DNA of 8,259 bases from JAWOFN01 sp046497505 [NCBI: bacterium] (GCA_046497505.1 JAWOFN010000032.1:1-8259); one strand, 5' to 3'. Counted from the stretch's first letter, positions 1 through 6,512 are shown. Notes: generated from the letters alone by a model not told the origin. Numbers and translations are program-made.

Positions 1-2
1 AC

Positions 3-227
3 AAGGCAGACCTGATCCTGGTGAACGGCAACCCGCAGGAGAACTTCAAGCTCCTCTATCCCACCGGCACCGGGGTGCTGGAAGAGGACGGTACCTACGG
101 ATGGGGCGGTACGGTGGCATGGACCATCAAGGACGGCTATTGCTACAAAGGCTCGGTCCTCATGGACGAGGTACGACAGATCGTGCGCGAAGCGCGGGAG
201 GAGCGTGACACCGGCAACGGAGGCTGA
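3..227 (+). CDS. C-terminal end of an amidohydrolase-family protein (partial, 5' end outside window)
   Basis: The reading frame is open from the left edge and stops at TGA 225-227, so only about 74 C-terminal residues are visible. They begin KADLILVNGNPQENF, which matches the typical end of the metal-dependent amidohydrolase fold, where the chain returns to the small beta-sandwich domain ('G-x-x-ADL-x-x-x-x-G-[ND]-P'). This is followed by a strand containing TIKDGYCYKG and a basic/acidic terminal helix (MDEVRQIVREAREERD). None of the metal-ligand motifs lies in the window, so the substrate cannot be told. An internal GTG at 21 could be taken for a start, but the frame runs through it and the upstream residues fit the family. 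The next gene starts 3 bases after the stop, so the two are probably co-transcribed. Family assignment is by pattern recognition and is fairly but not fully secure. Confidence 0.75.
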   Translation, partial: KADLILVNGNPQENFKLLYPTGTGVLEEDGTYGWGGTVAWTIKDGYCYKGSVLMDEVRQIVREAREERDTGNGG

Positions 228-230
228 ACC

Positions 231-1487
231 ATGAAGGCTATCAAGCCAGGCACCTATCTGGCGATCGCAGCGTTATGCACCCTCGCGGCATGCGGCGGTA
301 CAGACGCAGACCATCGCCTCGAGGTCACCACCGAGGACGGTGTCCGCACCGTCGTCAACCGGGGCGGCCCGCGGTTCGAGGAATCCCTCTTCGACTTCGA
401 GCATGTCCTCACCCTCCAGCAGGACGAGGAGGTCCCCGCCTCCCTGCTGGGCTCCATCCAGGACATCCGCCAGGGGGGCGACGGGCGCTTCTACGTCGCG
501 GATGCGCGGAACGTGCGGATCGCGGTCTTCGGTCCGGATGGGATCTACCAGCACGACATCGGGCGATACGGCAAGGGACCCGGCGAGTTCGACATGCGGT
601 TCCACCTGGAGGCCCTCCGGGGTGATACCCTCCAGGTGTTCGATGCCTCGCTCCAGCGGACCACCCTCTTTCGTACGGACGGCTCCCTGATCGGGACCGT
701 GCATTCCCCCCTCGATGCGAGCGTGGACCACATGATCCAGGTGGAGGACGATAGACTCCTCATGCTGGACTGGCAGCGTGAGATGAAGGGGAACATCTCC
801 CACCAGCGGCCCGAAGCGGTCCTGGCAGGCAGTTCAGGCGATACGCTCGCCTGGATCCGGGGGCCTTCGATACCGCAGTCCCGTTTCACCGATCTCACCG
901 GGCCGGACGGGAGGTACGCCGGAAGGTACACCCGCCTCATGTTCGGTGGGATGCCGCAGCTGCTCTTCGATTCCCCGGACCGCATCCTCATCGCACACGG
1001 AACCGAACCGGTCATCGATAGGTACGGCCTGGACGGCACGCACCGGCTCCGTGTGCGGATCGAGGTCGAGCTCCCGGTCATGGACCGCGGGTTCCAGGAT
1101 CGCTACTGGCAGTTGGCGGACAGCATCGCCGCCGCGCAGGGACAGGAACCGGAGCGGATGGAACGGGTGAAGGAACGCATGATGTTCGCCGACCGTCTGG
1201 GATTCAGTGAGCGGGGCTTCGTGGACGATCGGGGGTATGTATGGCTGCTGGACCAGCGGGCGATCCCCTTCATGGTCCCGGGGGATCCGGCGTCCTACCA
1301 TCTCGTCTCCCCCGAGGGGCGATATGCAGGGACTGTGGAGGTCCCGGGTCCCTTCAGCCGGGTGTTCGCGGTGGACGACGGCCTCGTCCTGGCGACCACC
1401 TATGACCTTGCCACCGGGGTGACGGAAGCCGTGGTGTACCGGCTCCATCCGGCGGTCGAAGGCTTCGACTACCTCTCGGGATCGTAG
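231..1487 (+). CDS. 6-bladed beta-propeller lipoprotein
   Basis: This is a 418-residue protein with a lipoprotein signal peptide. A short basic start (MKAIK) and a hydrophobic stretch lead to a lipobox LAAC-G, with Cys21 as the lipidated residue. The mature protein is probably anchored in a membrane of a Gram-negative cell. The body shows propeller-type repeats. Residues 77-106 carry the blade pattern 'IQDIRQGGDGRFYVAD...VRIAVFGPDG', followed by GRYGKGPGEF at 111-120, the signature of the 6-bladed beta-propeller family common in Bacteroidota and Gemmatimonadota. Later blades have RYGLDG, FVDDRGYVWLLD and LVSPEGRYAG. No enzymatic motif is visible; in such families a binding or sensing role is usual, but the ligand is unknown. 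Start: a GGAGG at 219-223 sits 7 bases before ATG 231. The gene follows the amidohydrolase end directly. Its last 19 bases overlap the convergent higA gene. Confidence 0.85.
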   Translation: MKAIKPGTYLAIAALCTLAACGGTDADHRLEVTTEDGVRTVVNRGGPRFEESLFDFEHVLTLQQDEEVPASLLGSIQDIRQGGDGRFYVADARNVRIAVFGPDGIYQHDIGRYGKGPGEFDMRFHLEALRGDTLQVFDASLQRTTLFRTDGSLIGTVHSPLDASVDHMIQVEDDRLLMLDWQREMKGNISHQRPEAVLAGSSGDTLAWIRGPSIPQSRFTDLTGPDGRYAGRYTRLMFGGMPQLLFDSPDRILIAHGTEPVIDRYGLDGTHRLRVRIEVELPVMDRGFQDRYWQLADSIAAAQGQEPERMERVKERMMFADRLGFSERGFVDDRGYVWLLDQRAIPFMVPGDPASYHLVSPEGRYAGTVEVPGPFSRVFAVDDGLVLATTYDLATGVTEAVVYRLHPAVEGFDYLSGS

Positions 1488-1798
1488 TCCTCGAACCGCT
1501 CCCGGACCGTGATGGGGATCTCCTCCTCCAGATCCTCGCCCAGACGATCCTTCTCCACCTCCAGGTCGTAGCGGGCCTGGAGGTTGAGCCAGGAGGCTTC
1601 GGAGGTCTCGAAATACCGGGCCAGCCGGATCGCCGTATCCGGGGTGATCGACCGCTTTCCGTGCACGATGGCGTTGATGCGCGGGATGGGGACGTTCAGA
1701 TCCTTCGCAAGCCGATACTGACTGAGCCCCAGGGGCTCCATGAACTCCTCCAGGAGCACCTCGCCCGGATGGATGGGGTCTGTCGTCTTGCTGGCCAT
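1469..1798 (-). CDS. higA: HigA-family antitoxin (XRE/HTH DNA-binding)
   Basis: This antitoxin of a type II HigBA module neutralises the HigB toxin and normally represses its own operon. From ATG 1798 it has 109 residues, the usual size. The N-terminal IHPGEVLLEEFMEPLGLSQ (residues 9-27) is the family hallmark. It is followed by a helix-turn-helix of roughly residues 25-47 (LSQYRLAKDLNVPIPRINAI, then VHGKRSIT), and then the conserved RLARYFETSEASWLNLQARYDL region. The acidic C-terminal tail is typical. Start choice: a GTG at 1807 would add three residues and overlap the higB stop as GTGA, but nothing resembling a ribosome site precedes it. ATG 1798 is preceded by AGGTGAGG, close to the anti-Shine-Dalgarno complement, so it is preferred. 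The antitoxin lies downstream of the toxin, the order typical of hig loci. The 3' end overlaps the convergent lipoprotein gene by 19 bases. Confidence 0.92.
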   Translation of the reverse strand: MASKTTDPIHPGEVLLEEFMEPLGLSQYRLAKDLNVPIPRINAIVHGKRSITPDTAIRLARYFETSEASWLNLQARYDLEVEKDRLGEDLEEEIPITVRERFEDYDPER

Positions 1799-1803
1799 GT
1801 TCC

Positions 1804-2088
1804 TCACCTGTGGTAGTCGGTTATCTCTACGCTGTGTGTTCCGCCCTCCCCCCAGCGGAACACGATCCTCCCCTGGTCGCTGATCCGGATGCTCCAGAAT
1901 CCCTCCAGGTCGCCCCGGAGCTTCTCGAGCCGGTTCCCCGGCGGCACGCGCAGATCGGTGATCTCGTCCGCCGCATCGAGAAGCAGGAGTTTCCTGAGAG
2001 CCCTGCGGAGGATCTCGGGAGGCAGTCCACGGACCGATTCACGGTTGAAGACCCTCCGTGTACGCTCGTCCCCGAAGCTGCGGATCAT
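1804..2088 (-). CDS. higB: HigB-family toxin (RelE/ParE superfamily mRNA interferase)
   Basis: The 94-residue product matches HigB toxins along its whole length. It starts MIRSFGDERTRRVF, then has LPPEILRRALRKLLLLDAA, the very typical DLRVPPGNRLEKLRGD (45-60), SIRISDQGRIVFRW (66-79), and ends VEITDYHR. HigB toxins are ribosome-dependent endoribonucleases. The C-terminal Asp-Tyr-His (91-93) and the Arg in GRIVFRW correspond to residues described as catalytic in characterised HigB, so the toxin looks intact. One small deviation is Gly73 where most relatives have Trp (DQWRI). The gene ends 5 bases before the preferred higA start, so the pair is co-transcribed and probably coupled. No good ribosome-binding site precedes ATG 2088, which would keep toxin synthesis low relative to antitoxin; this is inference. 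Confidence 0.93.
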   Translation of the reverse strand: MIRSFGDERTRRVFNRESVRGLPPEILRRALRKLLLLDAADEITDLRVPPGNRLEKLRGDLEGFWSIRISDQGRIVFRWGEGGTHSVEITDYHR

Positions 2089-2102
2089 ACCGAGAGGTTA
2101 AC

Positions 2103-2125
2103 GCTGTACGATAATAACGTCTAGC
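2103..2125 (-). promoter_or_regulatory. Candidate HigA operator and promoter of higBA
   Basis: This is an interrupted palindrome: GCTgtACG, a 7-base AT spacer (ATAATAA), then CGTctAGC. Six of eight positions in the arms are complementary. It lies 15 bases upstream of the higB start, where HigA normally binds its own promoter. On the minus strand the spacer contains TATTAT (2116-2111), a good -10 box, so binding would cover the promoter. No convincing -35 was found. The block is also AT-rich against a GC-rich background. Autoregulation by HigA is known for the family; this particular site is inferred. Confidence 0.55.
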
Positions 2126-2136
2126 ATAAACATCTC

Positions 2137-2151
2137 GCCCCTCGCCGGGGC
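2137..2151. repeat. Short GC hairpin (GCCCC-TCGCC-GGGGC)
   Basis: A perfect 5-base-pair stem with a 5-base loop lies just upstream of the higBA promoter. There is no T-tract on either strand, so it is at best a weak terminator. The rest of 2126-2212 holds no gene that I can support. Confidence 0.3.
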
Positions 2152-2212
2152 CGGACCGTTGTGGATCGTGTTACGGGTCCCATGAGGACGGGAGAGCCGG
2201 TGGAGCGGCGGG

Positions 2213-2278
2213 CTACCGACGTTTCCGGAGGATCCGTTTCATCTCCTTCTGCAGGCGGGCGATCTCCTTGTCCCGTGC
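2213..2278 (-). pseudogene. C-terminal remnant of an unidentified minus-strand gene
   Basis: Read on the minus strand, 2278 to 2216 encodes a 21-residue tail, ARDKEIARLQKEMKRILRKR plus a final R, ending at TAG 2215-2213. The charged, heptad-like pattern and the codon choice look like the C-terminal helix of a real protein. The frame is closed immediately upstream by TAG at 2281-2279. Beyond that point the DNA instead reads as plus-strand coding sequence of another gene. The only internal ATG would give 9 codons. The best reading is a gene tail cut off by a rearrangement. The parent family cannot be named from so little, and a chance open stretch is possible. Confidence 0.4.
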
Positions 2279-2359
2279 CTACGGCCCCCCCACGCTGCCC
2301 ATCGACCTGAGCCTGGACTCGGGAGCGGACCGCGCCCTGCTCCGGGGCATCTGTGGACC

Positions 2360-2827
2360 ATGAACAGCCACTACGTGGAAGTGCTCTCCGATGGCCGGGT
2401 GGTCACCCTCAACCGGATGTGGCCGCTTTTGAGGATCTACCGGGACGGCGAGCTGCAGCGGGAGTCCCGCATCGACCTGGAGGGGATCCTCCCCCTCCTG
2501 GAGGATGAGGGGGCCCGGCAGGTGCTGGAGTCGCTGATCGACGCCATGGAAGCCCTGTCTCCCGAGGAGATCACACGGCGCTTCGAAACCGGCCGCCTGA
2601 AGAGAGCGGAACTCCCCGACATGAGCCCGCTCTGGGACATCGCCGCCCGGGGCGACGAGATCTGGCTCAACTTCTTCTTTCTCACGAGGCTGGACGAGCA
2701 GGGGCGTATCCAGCGGGTACTGAAGGCCGAGGACCCGGGCTTCGCCTACACGGTGGCCCTCCACGGGGACCGCGGGGTCTCGCTCAATCCCGGGATGGCC
2801 GTACTGAAGTCCTTCCGCCTCCCCTGA
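2360..2827 (+). CDS. Truncated beta-propeller-like protein (C-terminal fragment, probable pseudogene)
   Basis: The open frame gives 155 residues from ATG 2360, but the beginning looks like the middle of a protein: MNSHYVEVLSDGRVVTLNRM is a propeller strand rather than an N-terminus. There is no signal peptide, unlike the full-length relative at 231-1487. The blade-like segments (LLRIYRDGELQRESRIDLEG near 28-47, WDIAARGDEIWLNFFFLTRL near 93-112) resemble the C-terminal half of that lipoprotein. An acidic helical insert (about 48-80) takes the place of its own helical insert. Coding character continues upstream in a different frame from 2280 (YGPPTLPIDLSLDSGADRAL, then LRGICGP and TGA at 2361-2363). 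This indicates an indel around 2340-2357 plus loss of the 5' part. No convincing ribosome site precedes ATG 2360. It may still be annotated as a small hypothetical protein; I judge it a decaying paralogue. No function should be assumed. Confidence 0.55.
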   Translation: MNSHYVEVLSDGRVVTLNRMWPLLRIYRDGELQRESRIDLEGILPLLEDEGARQVLESLIDAMEALSPEEITRRFETGRLKRAELPDMSPLWDIAARGDEIWLNFFFLTRLDEQGRIQRVLKAEDPGFAYTVALHGDRGVSLNPGMAVLKSFRLP

Positions 2828-2836
2828 ACGTACAGA

Positions 2837-2866
2837 CGGCCGGCACCGTGATCCGGGCACCGGCCG
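2837..2866. terminator. Hairpin between convergent genes
   Basis: CGGCCGG (2837-2843) pairs with CCGGCCG (2860-2866) around a 16-base loop. It lies between the end of the propeller fragment (2827) and the end of the convergent phoU-like gene (2897). No run of T follows on either strand, so intrinsic termination would be weak. The position suits a bidirectional 3'-end structure. Confidence 0.4.
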
Positions 2867-2896
2867 CCTCTTCGCTCGCTGTAGAGGCTCCTGTCC

Positions 2897-3562
2897 CTAT
2901 TCCGGGTAGCCGATCCGGTCGAAGGGGTTGACCACCGAGGTCGCCATGTTGCGGGAGTGGGCGGCGATCCGCTTCAGGAAGCGGAGGTAGAGGGCCACCG
3001 TGACCTGGTCCGCGGCGCTGAGGTCGGTACTCACACCCTGAACGAACTGGAAGGTGATCTCGTCGCACCGCCTTGAGATCTGCTTCTTGTAGTCGGTCAT
3101 GAGCTTGCGGGCCAGGTCGGGGTCCGACTCCTTGAAGGACTCGATCGCCTGGTCCAGCATCTCGTCCACCGCTCCCTCGATCTCGGTGACCTGCTCCTCA
3201 CGGCTGCCCGCCTGGAGACGCGCGGGGTGATGGACCGCCAGGTCGTAGATGTTCTTCGCGTAGTCCCCGATCCGCTCGATGTCGATGACGATGCTCACCA
3301 GCACCAGCCCCGAGGTGAGTTCCGCCTTCCCCGAGATGGCCAGGTGGGTCATCACCTTCCTCCGCACGTCCCGCTCGAAGCGGTTGATGACCTGGTCGGT
3401 GGCGTACACGTCCAGGTCGATCTCGGCGGAGTCCCGACGCCGGAGCGACTCCACGCTCGCCCGGAACATCTGCCGGGTGATATCCAGCATCTCGTGGCAG
3501 TCCTCCATGGCCTGGGCATAGAGGTCGCCTTCCTTGAAGACGCCGAAGAGTTCCTTAAGCAT
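2897..3562 (-). CDS. PhoU-domain phosphate-uptake regulator
   Basis: The 221-residue all-helical protein has two PhoU repeats. The first carries the signature ERIGDYAKN (96-104) and the second RIAAHSRNMATSVVNP (198-213), the three-helix-bundle motifs that bind metal clusters in PhoU proteins. The length is slightly below the approximately 240 residues of E. coli PhoU. PhoU proteins modulate phosphate transporters; here the partner is the Na/phosphate cotransporter immediately upstream rather than a PstSCAB complex or a PhoR kinase, none of which is visible. The start ATG 3562 has GAGGGAGG 6 bases upstream and lies inside the last codons of the transporter gene (8-base overlap), a strong sign of translational coupling. 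Some Na/Pi cotransporters carry a PhoU domain fused at their C-terminus; here the two halves are separate genes. No Pho-box could be identified. The family call is firm; the exact regulatory role is inferred. Confidence 0.9.
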   Translation of the reverse strand: MLKELFGVFKEGDLYAQAMEDCHEMLDITRQMFRASVESLRRRDSAEIDLDVYATDQVINRFERDVRRKVMTHLAISGKAELTSGLVLVSIVIDIERIGDYAKNIYDLAVHHPARLQAGSREEQVTEIEGAVDEMLDQAIESFKESDPDLARKLMTDYKKQISRRCDEITFQFVQGVSTDLSAADQVTVALYLRFLKRIAAHSRNMATSVVNPFDRIGYPE

Positions 3563-4712
3563 GGATGCCTCCCTCGAACACGATCACGAGGATCGGGATC
3601 AGATAGAACACGATGAGGATGTAGAAGAGCGGGATGAGCTTGCTGCGTACCGCGAGGCGGGCCATGAGTTCCGCCAGGCGGATGGGGATCCGCCGTACGG
3701 CCGGTACGGGCCAGATGACCAGCGTGCCGAGGAGGTTGAAGATGAGGTGGGCGAAAGATACGGAGAGGGCGTAGGGGTTCCCGGTGGAGAAGGCCGCGAT
3801 GTTGGCGGTGAGCGTGGTGCCCACGTTGGCTCCGATGGTATAGGGGAAGATCTGGACGAGGGTGAGCACACCGGCGCCCACCAGCGGTACCATCAGCGAG
3901 GTCGTGATGGAACTGCTCTGGACCAGGAAGGTGAGCACCACCCCGAAACCGAAGCCCCGAAGGGCGGTCTTGAAGATATAGGTGTCGAAGAAAGCCTCCA
4001 CCTTCGAGAGTACCAGACTCCGCAGGATCTTCACCAGGCTGAAGAGCATGTAGAAGGTCAGCGCCACGCTGATGATGAGCAGCAGCCACGCGCTCCCTCC
4101 CACCGCCCCTTCGATGAAGCCCACCATGGGCGAGACCACCAGTTTCAGGGGATCGGCCAGTTTCAGGCCCCCGGCGGTGTCCAGGGTGAAGGCCAGGACC
4201 GTGGCGGGCCTGGAGATGATCCCGAAGAAGTACTCGAGGGGGAAGAGGATGATGACGGCCATGAGGTTGAAGAAGTCGTGGACCGTGCTCGCGGCGAAGG
4301 CCCGCTTGAACTCCTGGACCCGGGTGATATGCCCCACCGAGACGATGGTGTTCGTCACCGTGGTCCCGATGTTGGCCCCCATGACCATGGGGATGGCCCC
4401 CTGCAGGCTGATGCCCCCTCCGGCCACCATCCCGACGATGATGCTCGTGGTGGTGGAGGAGCTCTGCACCAGGGTGGTGGCGAGGATGCCGATGAAGAGG
4501 CCCGAGATGGGGTTGTTGGTCGTGACCAGGATCCGGTTGGCCAGCTCGGAGCCGAAGAGCTCGAACGATGCCCCGATCCCCTGGATCCCGACCAGGAAGA
4601 AGTAGAGGGCCGCCACGATCCCGGCGGCCTTGGCGATGTTCAGCAGCAGTTCGCGCCGCCGTGCCCGGGCGGCCTGCAGGTCTTCGGGAGGTGTCTCCCG
4701 GGGTTCAGCCAT
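3555..4712 (-). CDS. Na+/phosphate cotransporter (Na/Pi-II family, NptA-like)
   Basis: This is a 385-residue inner-membrane protein that would import phosphate with sodium. It shows the inverted-repeat architecture of the Na_Pi_cotrans family. Each half has a QSSS motif (residues 83-86 in LVQSSSTTTS; 265-268 in LVQSSSITTS) followed by a glycine loop (GANIGTT 112-118; GANVGTT 294-300). These paired motifs form the substrate/sodium site in the family. Hydrophobic segments lie near 24-45, 69-98, 145-165, 207-232, 252-285, 318-338 and 360-382. The N-terminus is a short charged cytoplasmic helix. The C-terminus ends soon after the last membrane segment, with no fused PhoU domain; that function is supplied by the overlapping next gene. 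Start ATG 4712 has a GGAG about 10 bases upstream, acceptable but not strong. It lies 88 bases downstream of the deoxyhypusine-synthase-like gene on the same strand. Confidence 0.93.
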   Translation of the reverse strand: MAEPRETPPEDLQAARARRRELLLNIAKAAGIVAALYFFLVGIQGIGASFELFGSELANRILVTTNNPISGLFIGILATTLVQSSSTTTSIIVGMVAGGGISLQGAIPMVMGANIGTTVTNTIVSVGHITRVQEFKRAFAASTVHDFFNLMAVIILFPLEYFFGIISRPATVLAFTLDTAGGLKLADPLKLVVSPMVGFIEGAVGGSAWLLLIISVALTFYMLFSLVKILRSLVLSKVEAFFDTYIFKTALRGFGFGVVLTFLVQSSSITTSLMVPLVGAGVLTLVQIFPYTIGANVGTTLTANIAAFSTGNPYALSVSFAHLIFNLLGTLVIWPVPAVRRIPIRLAELMARLAVRSKLIPLFYILIVFYLIPILVIVFEGGIHA

Positions 4713-4743
4713 GGGTCGGGGGCTCCAGGTCCGTGGTGCTCAT

Positions 4744-4767
4744 CCGGGCGGTCGGACAGCCGCCCGG
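4744..4767 (-). repeat. Intercistronic hairpin upstream of the Na/Pi transporter gene
   Basis: CCGGGCGG and CCGCCCGG form a perfect 8-base-pair stem with an 8-base loop, within the 88-base gap between the deoxyhypusine-synthase-like gene and the transporter gene. There is no following T-tract. It could be a processing or attenuating element that lets the two parts of the cluster be expressed at different levels. Between it and the transporter start is a 12-codon ORF (ATG 4743, stop TGA 4707-4705) whose end overlaps the transporter ATG; its relevance is unknown. Confidence 0.4.
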
Positions 4768-4800
4768 TTCAGGGCCTCGCTCAGGATCTCGCCGGAGGCC

Positions 4801-5916
4801 TCACTCCGCCGCGCCCTCCTCCGCTTCCTCCAGCCGCGACCGGTAGGCCTCCCGCAGTGCATTTAATGCATCCCCCCGACGTTCGTACAGCCGTTTCAGG
4901 GGCCGGGGTGCATGCCGGTCCAGGGCATAGGCGGTGATGATGGGGAGGGCCACGGTCGCGTCCACGTAAGCCACCACCGCGTCGGGGAGCCGGTCCGGGT
5001 CCACCTTGCCCCATGAGACCGCCTCGCCGGGGGTCGCGCCCGAGAGTCCCCCCGTGTCGGGACGGGCGTCGGTGACCTGCAGGAAGTAGTCGTGCCCCTT
5101 CTCGTCCAGGCCCAGGACCTCCTGGATCTGGGGCTCGGTCTGGAGCAGGAAGTTCTTGGGGGAACCTCCCCCCACGATGAACACCGCGGACCTGCCCCCC
5201 CCACGCTTGGCGTCCCAGACGATCGCAGCGGTCTCGTTCACGTCGGCGGAGACGTCGAAGAGGGGGCGCCCGTCCAGGAGCCAGCGGCTGGCCACGTTCA
5301 TGCCGATGCTGGAATCCCCGGGTGAGGAGGTGTAGATGGGCACCCCCGCCCGCCAGGCGGAGGAGAGGAGGCTCCTCTCCTCCTGACCCAGGGCCCTCTC
5401 CCGTTCGGCCAGGTACCTCCCGCAGAGGTGGTGGAACTCCGCGCTGCTCATCTGCTCGCCGAACTCCGGCTCCTGGATGATGCGGCGGAAGAAGCCGTCC
5501 GTGTCCAGGAGCACATCGTAGTCGAAGAAGATATCATAGATCCGGACCACCCCCTCCTCCCGGAGGGCGGTGTCGTCCACGAAGGGGGTGCCCTGGTGCA
5601 TGGAGAGGCCCAGGCCGAAGTGGGCGTCGTGGTAGAGGTTCGCCCCGGTGGAGACGATCCAATCCACGAAGCCGGCCTCGATGAGGGGGATCAGGCAGGA
5701 CATCCCCAGCCCCGCCGGCGTGAGGGCGCCGGTGAGGCTCAGCCCCACCGTCACGTCCTCCTCGAGCATCTTCTCGGTGAAGAGCCGGCATCCCTCCCGC
5801 AGCCGCCCGCCGTTGTAGCTCAGGAAGGCCCGGTCCACCAGGTCGGCGGCCGAGATCCCCGCCCCCACCGGTTCGGGGAGGATGCGGGCTCCGCGAAGAT
5901 GGTCCTTCTCCTCCAT
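4801..5916 (-). CDS. Deoxyhypusine synthase-family protein (bacterial, probable homospermidine/polyamine-type enzyme)
   Basis: The 371-residue protein has the deoxyhypusine synthase (DHS) fold from end to end. An N-terminal dinucleotide-binding part contains [13 protein letters not shown] (61-73) and STGANLYHD (89-97). It is followed by [11 protein letters not shown] (198-207), [15 protein letters not shown] (246-260) and the catalytic block EAVSWGKV with Lys304, equivalent to the human lysine that forms the enzyme-imine intermediate. NAD and an aminobutyl donor such as spermidine are expected. Bacteria lack eIF5A, so the acceptor is more likely a small amine (e.g. putrescine, giving homospermidine) than a protein. 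In line with this, the His288 position of human DHS reads Asn255 and the Asp-Ser pair before the catalytic block reads Leu291-Ser292. Start ATG 5916 has AGGAG 6 bases upstream, 3 bases after the preceding gene's stop. Family membership is certain; the substrate is inferred. Confidence 0.9.
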   Translation of the reverse strand: MEEKDHLRGARILPEPVGAGISAADLVDRAFLSYNGGRLREGCRLFTEKMLEEDVTVGLSLTGALTPAGLGMSCLIPLIEAGFVDWIVSTGANLYHDAHFGLGLSMHQGTPFVDDTALREEGVVRIYDIFFDYDVLLDTDGFFRRIIQEPEFGEQMSSAEFHHLCGRYLAERERALGQEERSLLSSAWRAGVPIYTSSPGDSSIGMNVASRWLLDGRPLFDVSADVNETAAIVWDAKRGGGRSAVFIVGGGSPKNFLLQTEPQIQEVLGLDEKGHDYFLQVTDARPDTGGLSGATPGEAVSWGKVDPDRLPDAVVAYVDATVALPIITAYALDRHAPRPLKRLYERRGDALNALREAYRSRLEEAEEGAAE

Positions 5917-5919
5917 CGT

Positions 5920-6399
5920 CTACTCCTGGTCCTCTGTCCCGGGTCCGGGAGGGCCCTCCTCCGGACCCCTCCCCTGCTCTTCGGGACGCTCCCGCCTCTG
6001 CGGGGGCACCGGCCCTGCCCTCTCCTCCCACTCCTCGGACCACCGCTCCCCCTCCATGAGGAGGATGGCCTCGGGGTGCTCCGGGTCGTGGCGGATCTCC
6101 TCCTCGGTGATGCTCCGGTGGAAGAACTGCAGGAGGCGCTCTCCCTCGGCGGTCCACGTCCTGGGCTCCAGCAGAGCCATGGGGGCGTCGGCCCGGATCA
6201 CGATGCGGCCCGGCCCGATGGCCACCCTGCCCCCCTCGATGACGAAGTGACGGTTCGCCCCCTCCGGGAAGGCCGCGTTGAAGTCCTTCCACCCCGCGGT
6301 GCGGGCGGTGTGACGCTTCGAGCTCCCCGGAGCGCCGTGGATGGACGGATACGGCTCGTCCGAGGGCCGGAAGAGGTTCAGGAAATCGCGCCGTTTCAG
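5920..6399 (-). CDS. Unknown protein upstream of the DHS-like gene, probable CTG start
   Basis: I do not recognise the family. The stop (TAG 5922-5920) is 3 bases before the DHS-like start, so the two are translationally linked. The first standard start in the frame is GTG 6225 (101 residues, with a weaker G-rich sequence upstream). However, good GC-rich coding sequence continues without a stop for 58 codons further upstream. At 6399 a CTG follows a consensus GAGGAGG by 5 bases and begins LKRRDFLNLFRPSDEPYPSI, a very natural protein N-terminus. No ATG, GTG or TTG lies between the preceding in-frame stop and 6225. From CTG the product has 159 residues: a basic start, a mixed alpha/beta middle (HFVIEGGRVAIGPGRIVIRA near 52-71), and a Pro/Glu/Arg/Gly-rich disordered tail from about residue 128. 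There are no cysteines and no membrane segment. The gene is likely real; the start is uncertain. Confidence 0.6.
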   Translation of the reverse strand: MKRRDFLNLFRPSDEPYPSIHGAPGSSKRHTARTAGWKDFNAAFPEGANRHFVIEGGRVAIGPGRIVIRADAPMALLEPRTWTAEGERLLQFFHRSITEEEIRHDPEHPEAILLMEGERWSEEWEERAGPVPPQRRERPEEQGRGPEEGPPGPGTEDQE

Positions 6400-6512
6400 G
6401 GGTGCCTCCTCGCCGCGGTGACGGGTGTCCTCACGCGAAGGGAACGTACCGCGGCGTGGGGACGCAAGCGCCGATCGGACCGCAGGGCGGCCGGGCGAGA
6501 GGGGGCGGCGGG

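Noticed and set aside
273-803. Minus-strand open frame of 176 codons within the lipoprotein gene
   Set aside because: Shadow frame; the plus strand has a lipobox, propeller motifs and a good ribosome site.
1810-2124. Plus-strand open frame of 104 codons opposite higB
   Set aside because: Antisense to a full-length, highly characteristic HigB sequence.
3534-4937. Plus-strand open frame of 467 codons opposite the Na/Pi transporter and PhoU genes
   Set aside because: Its translation is Asp/Glu/Gly/His/Arg-rich low complexity, the usual antisense shadow of GC-rich membrane-protein codons; the minus strand carries unmistakable QSSS and PhoU motifs.
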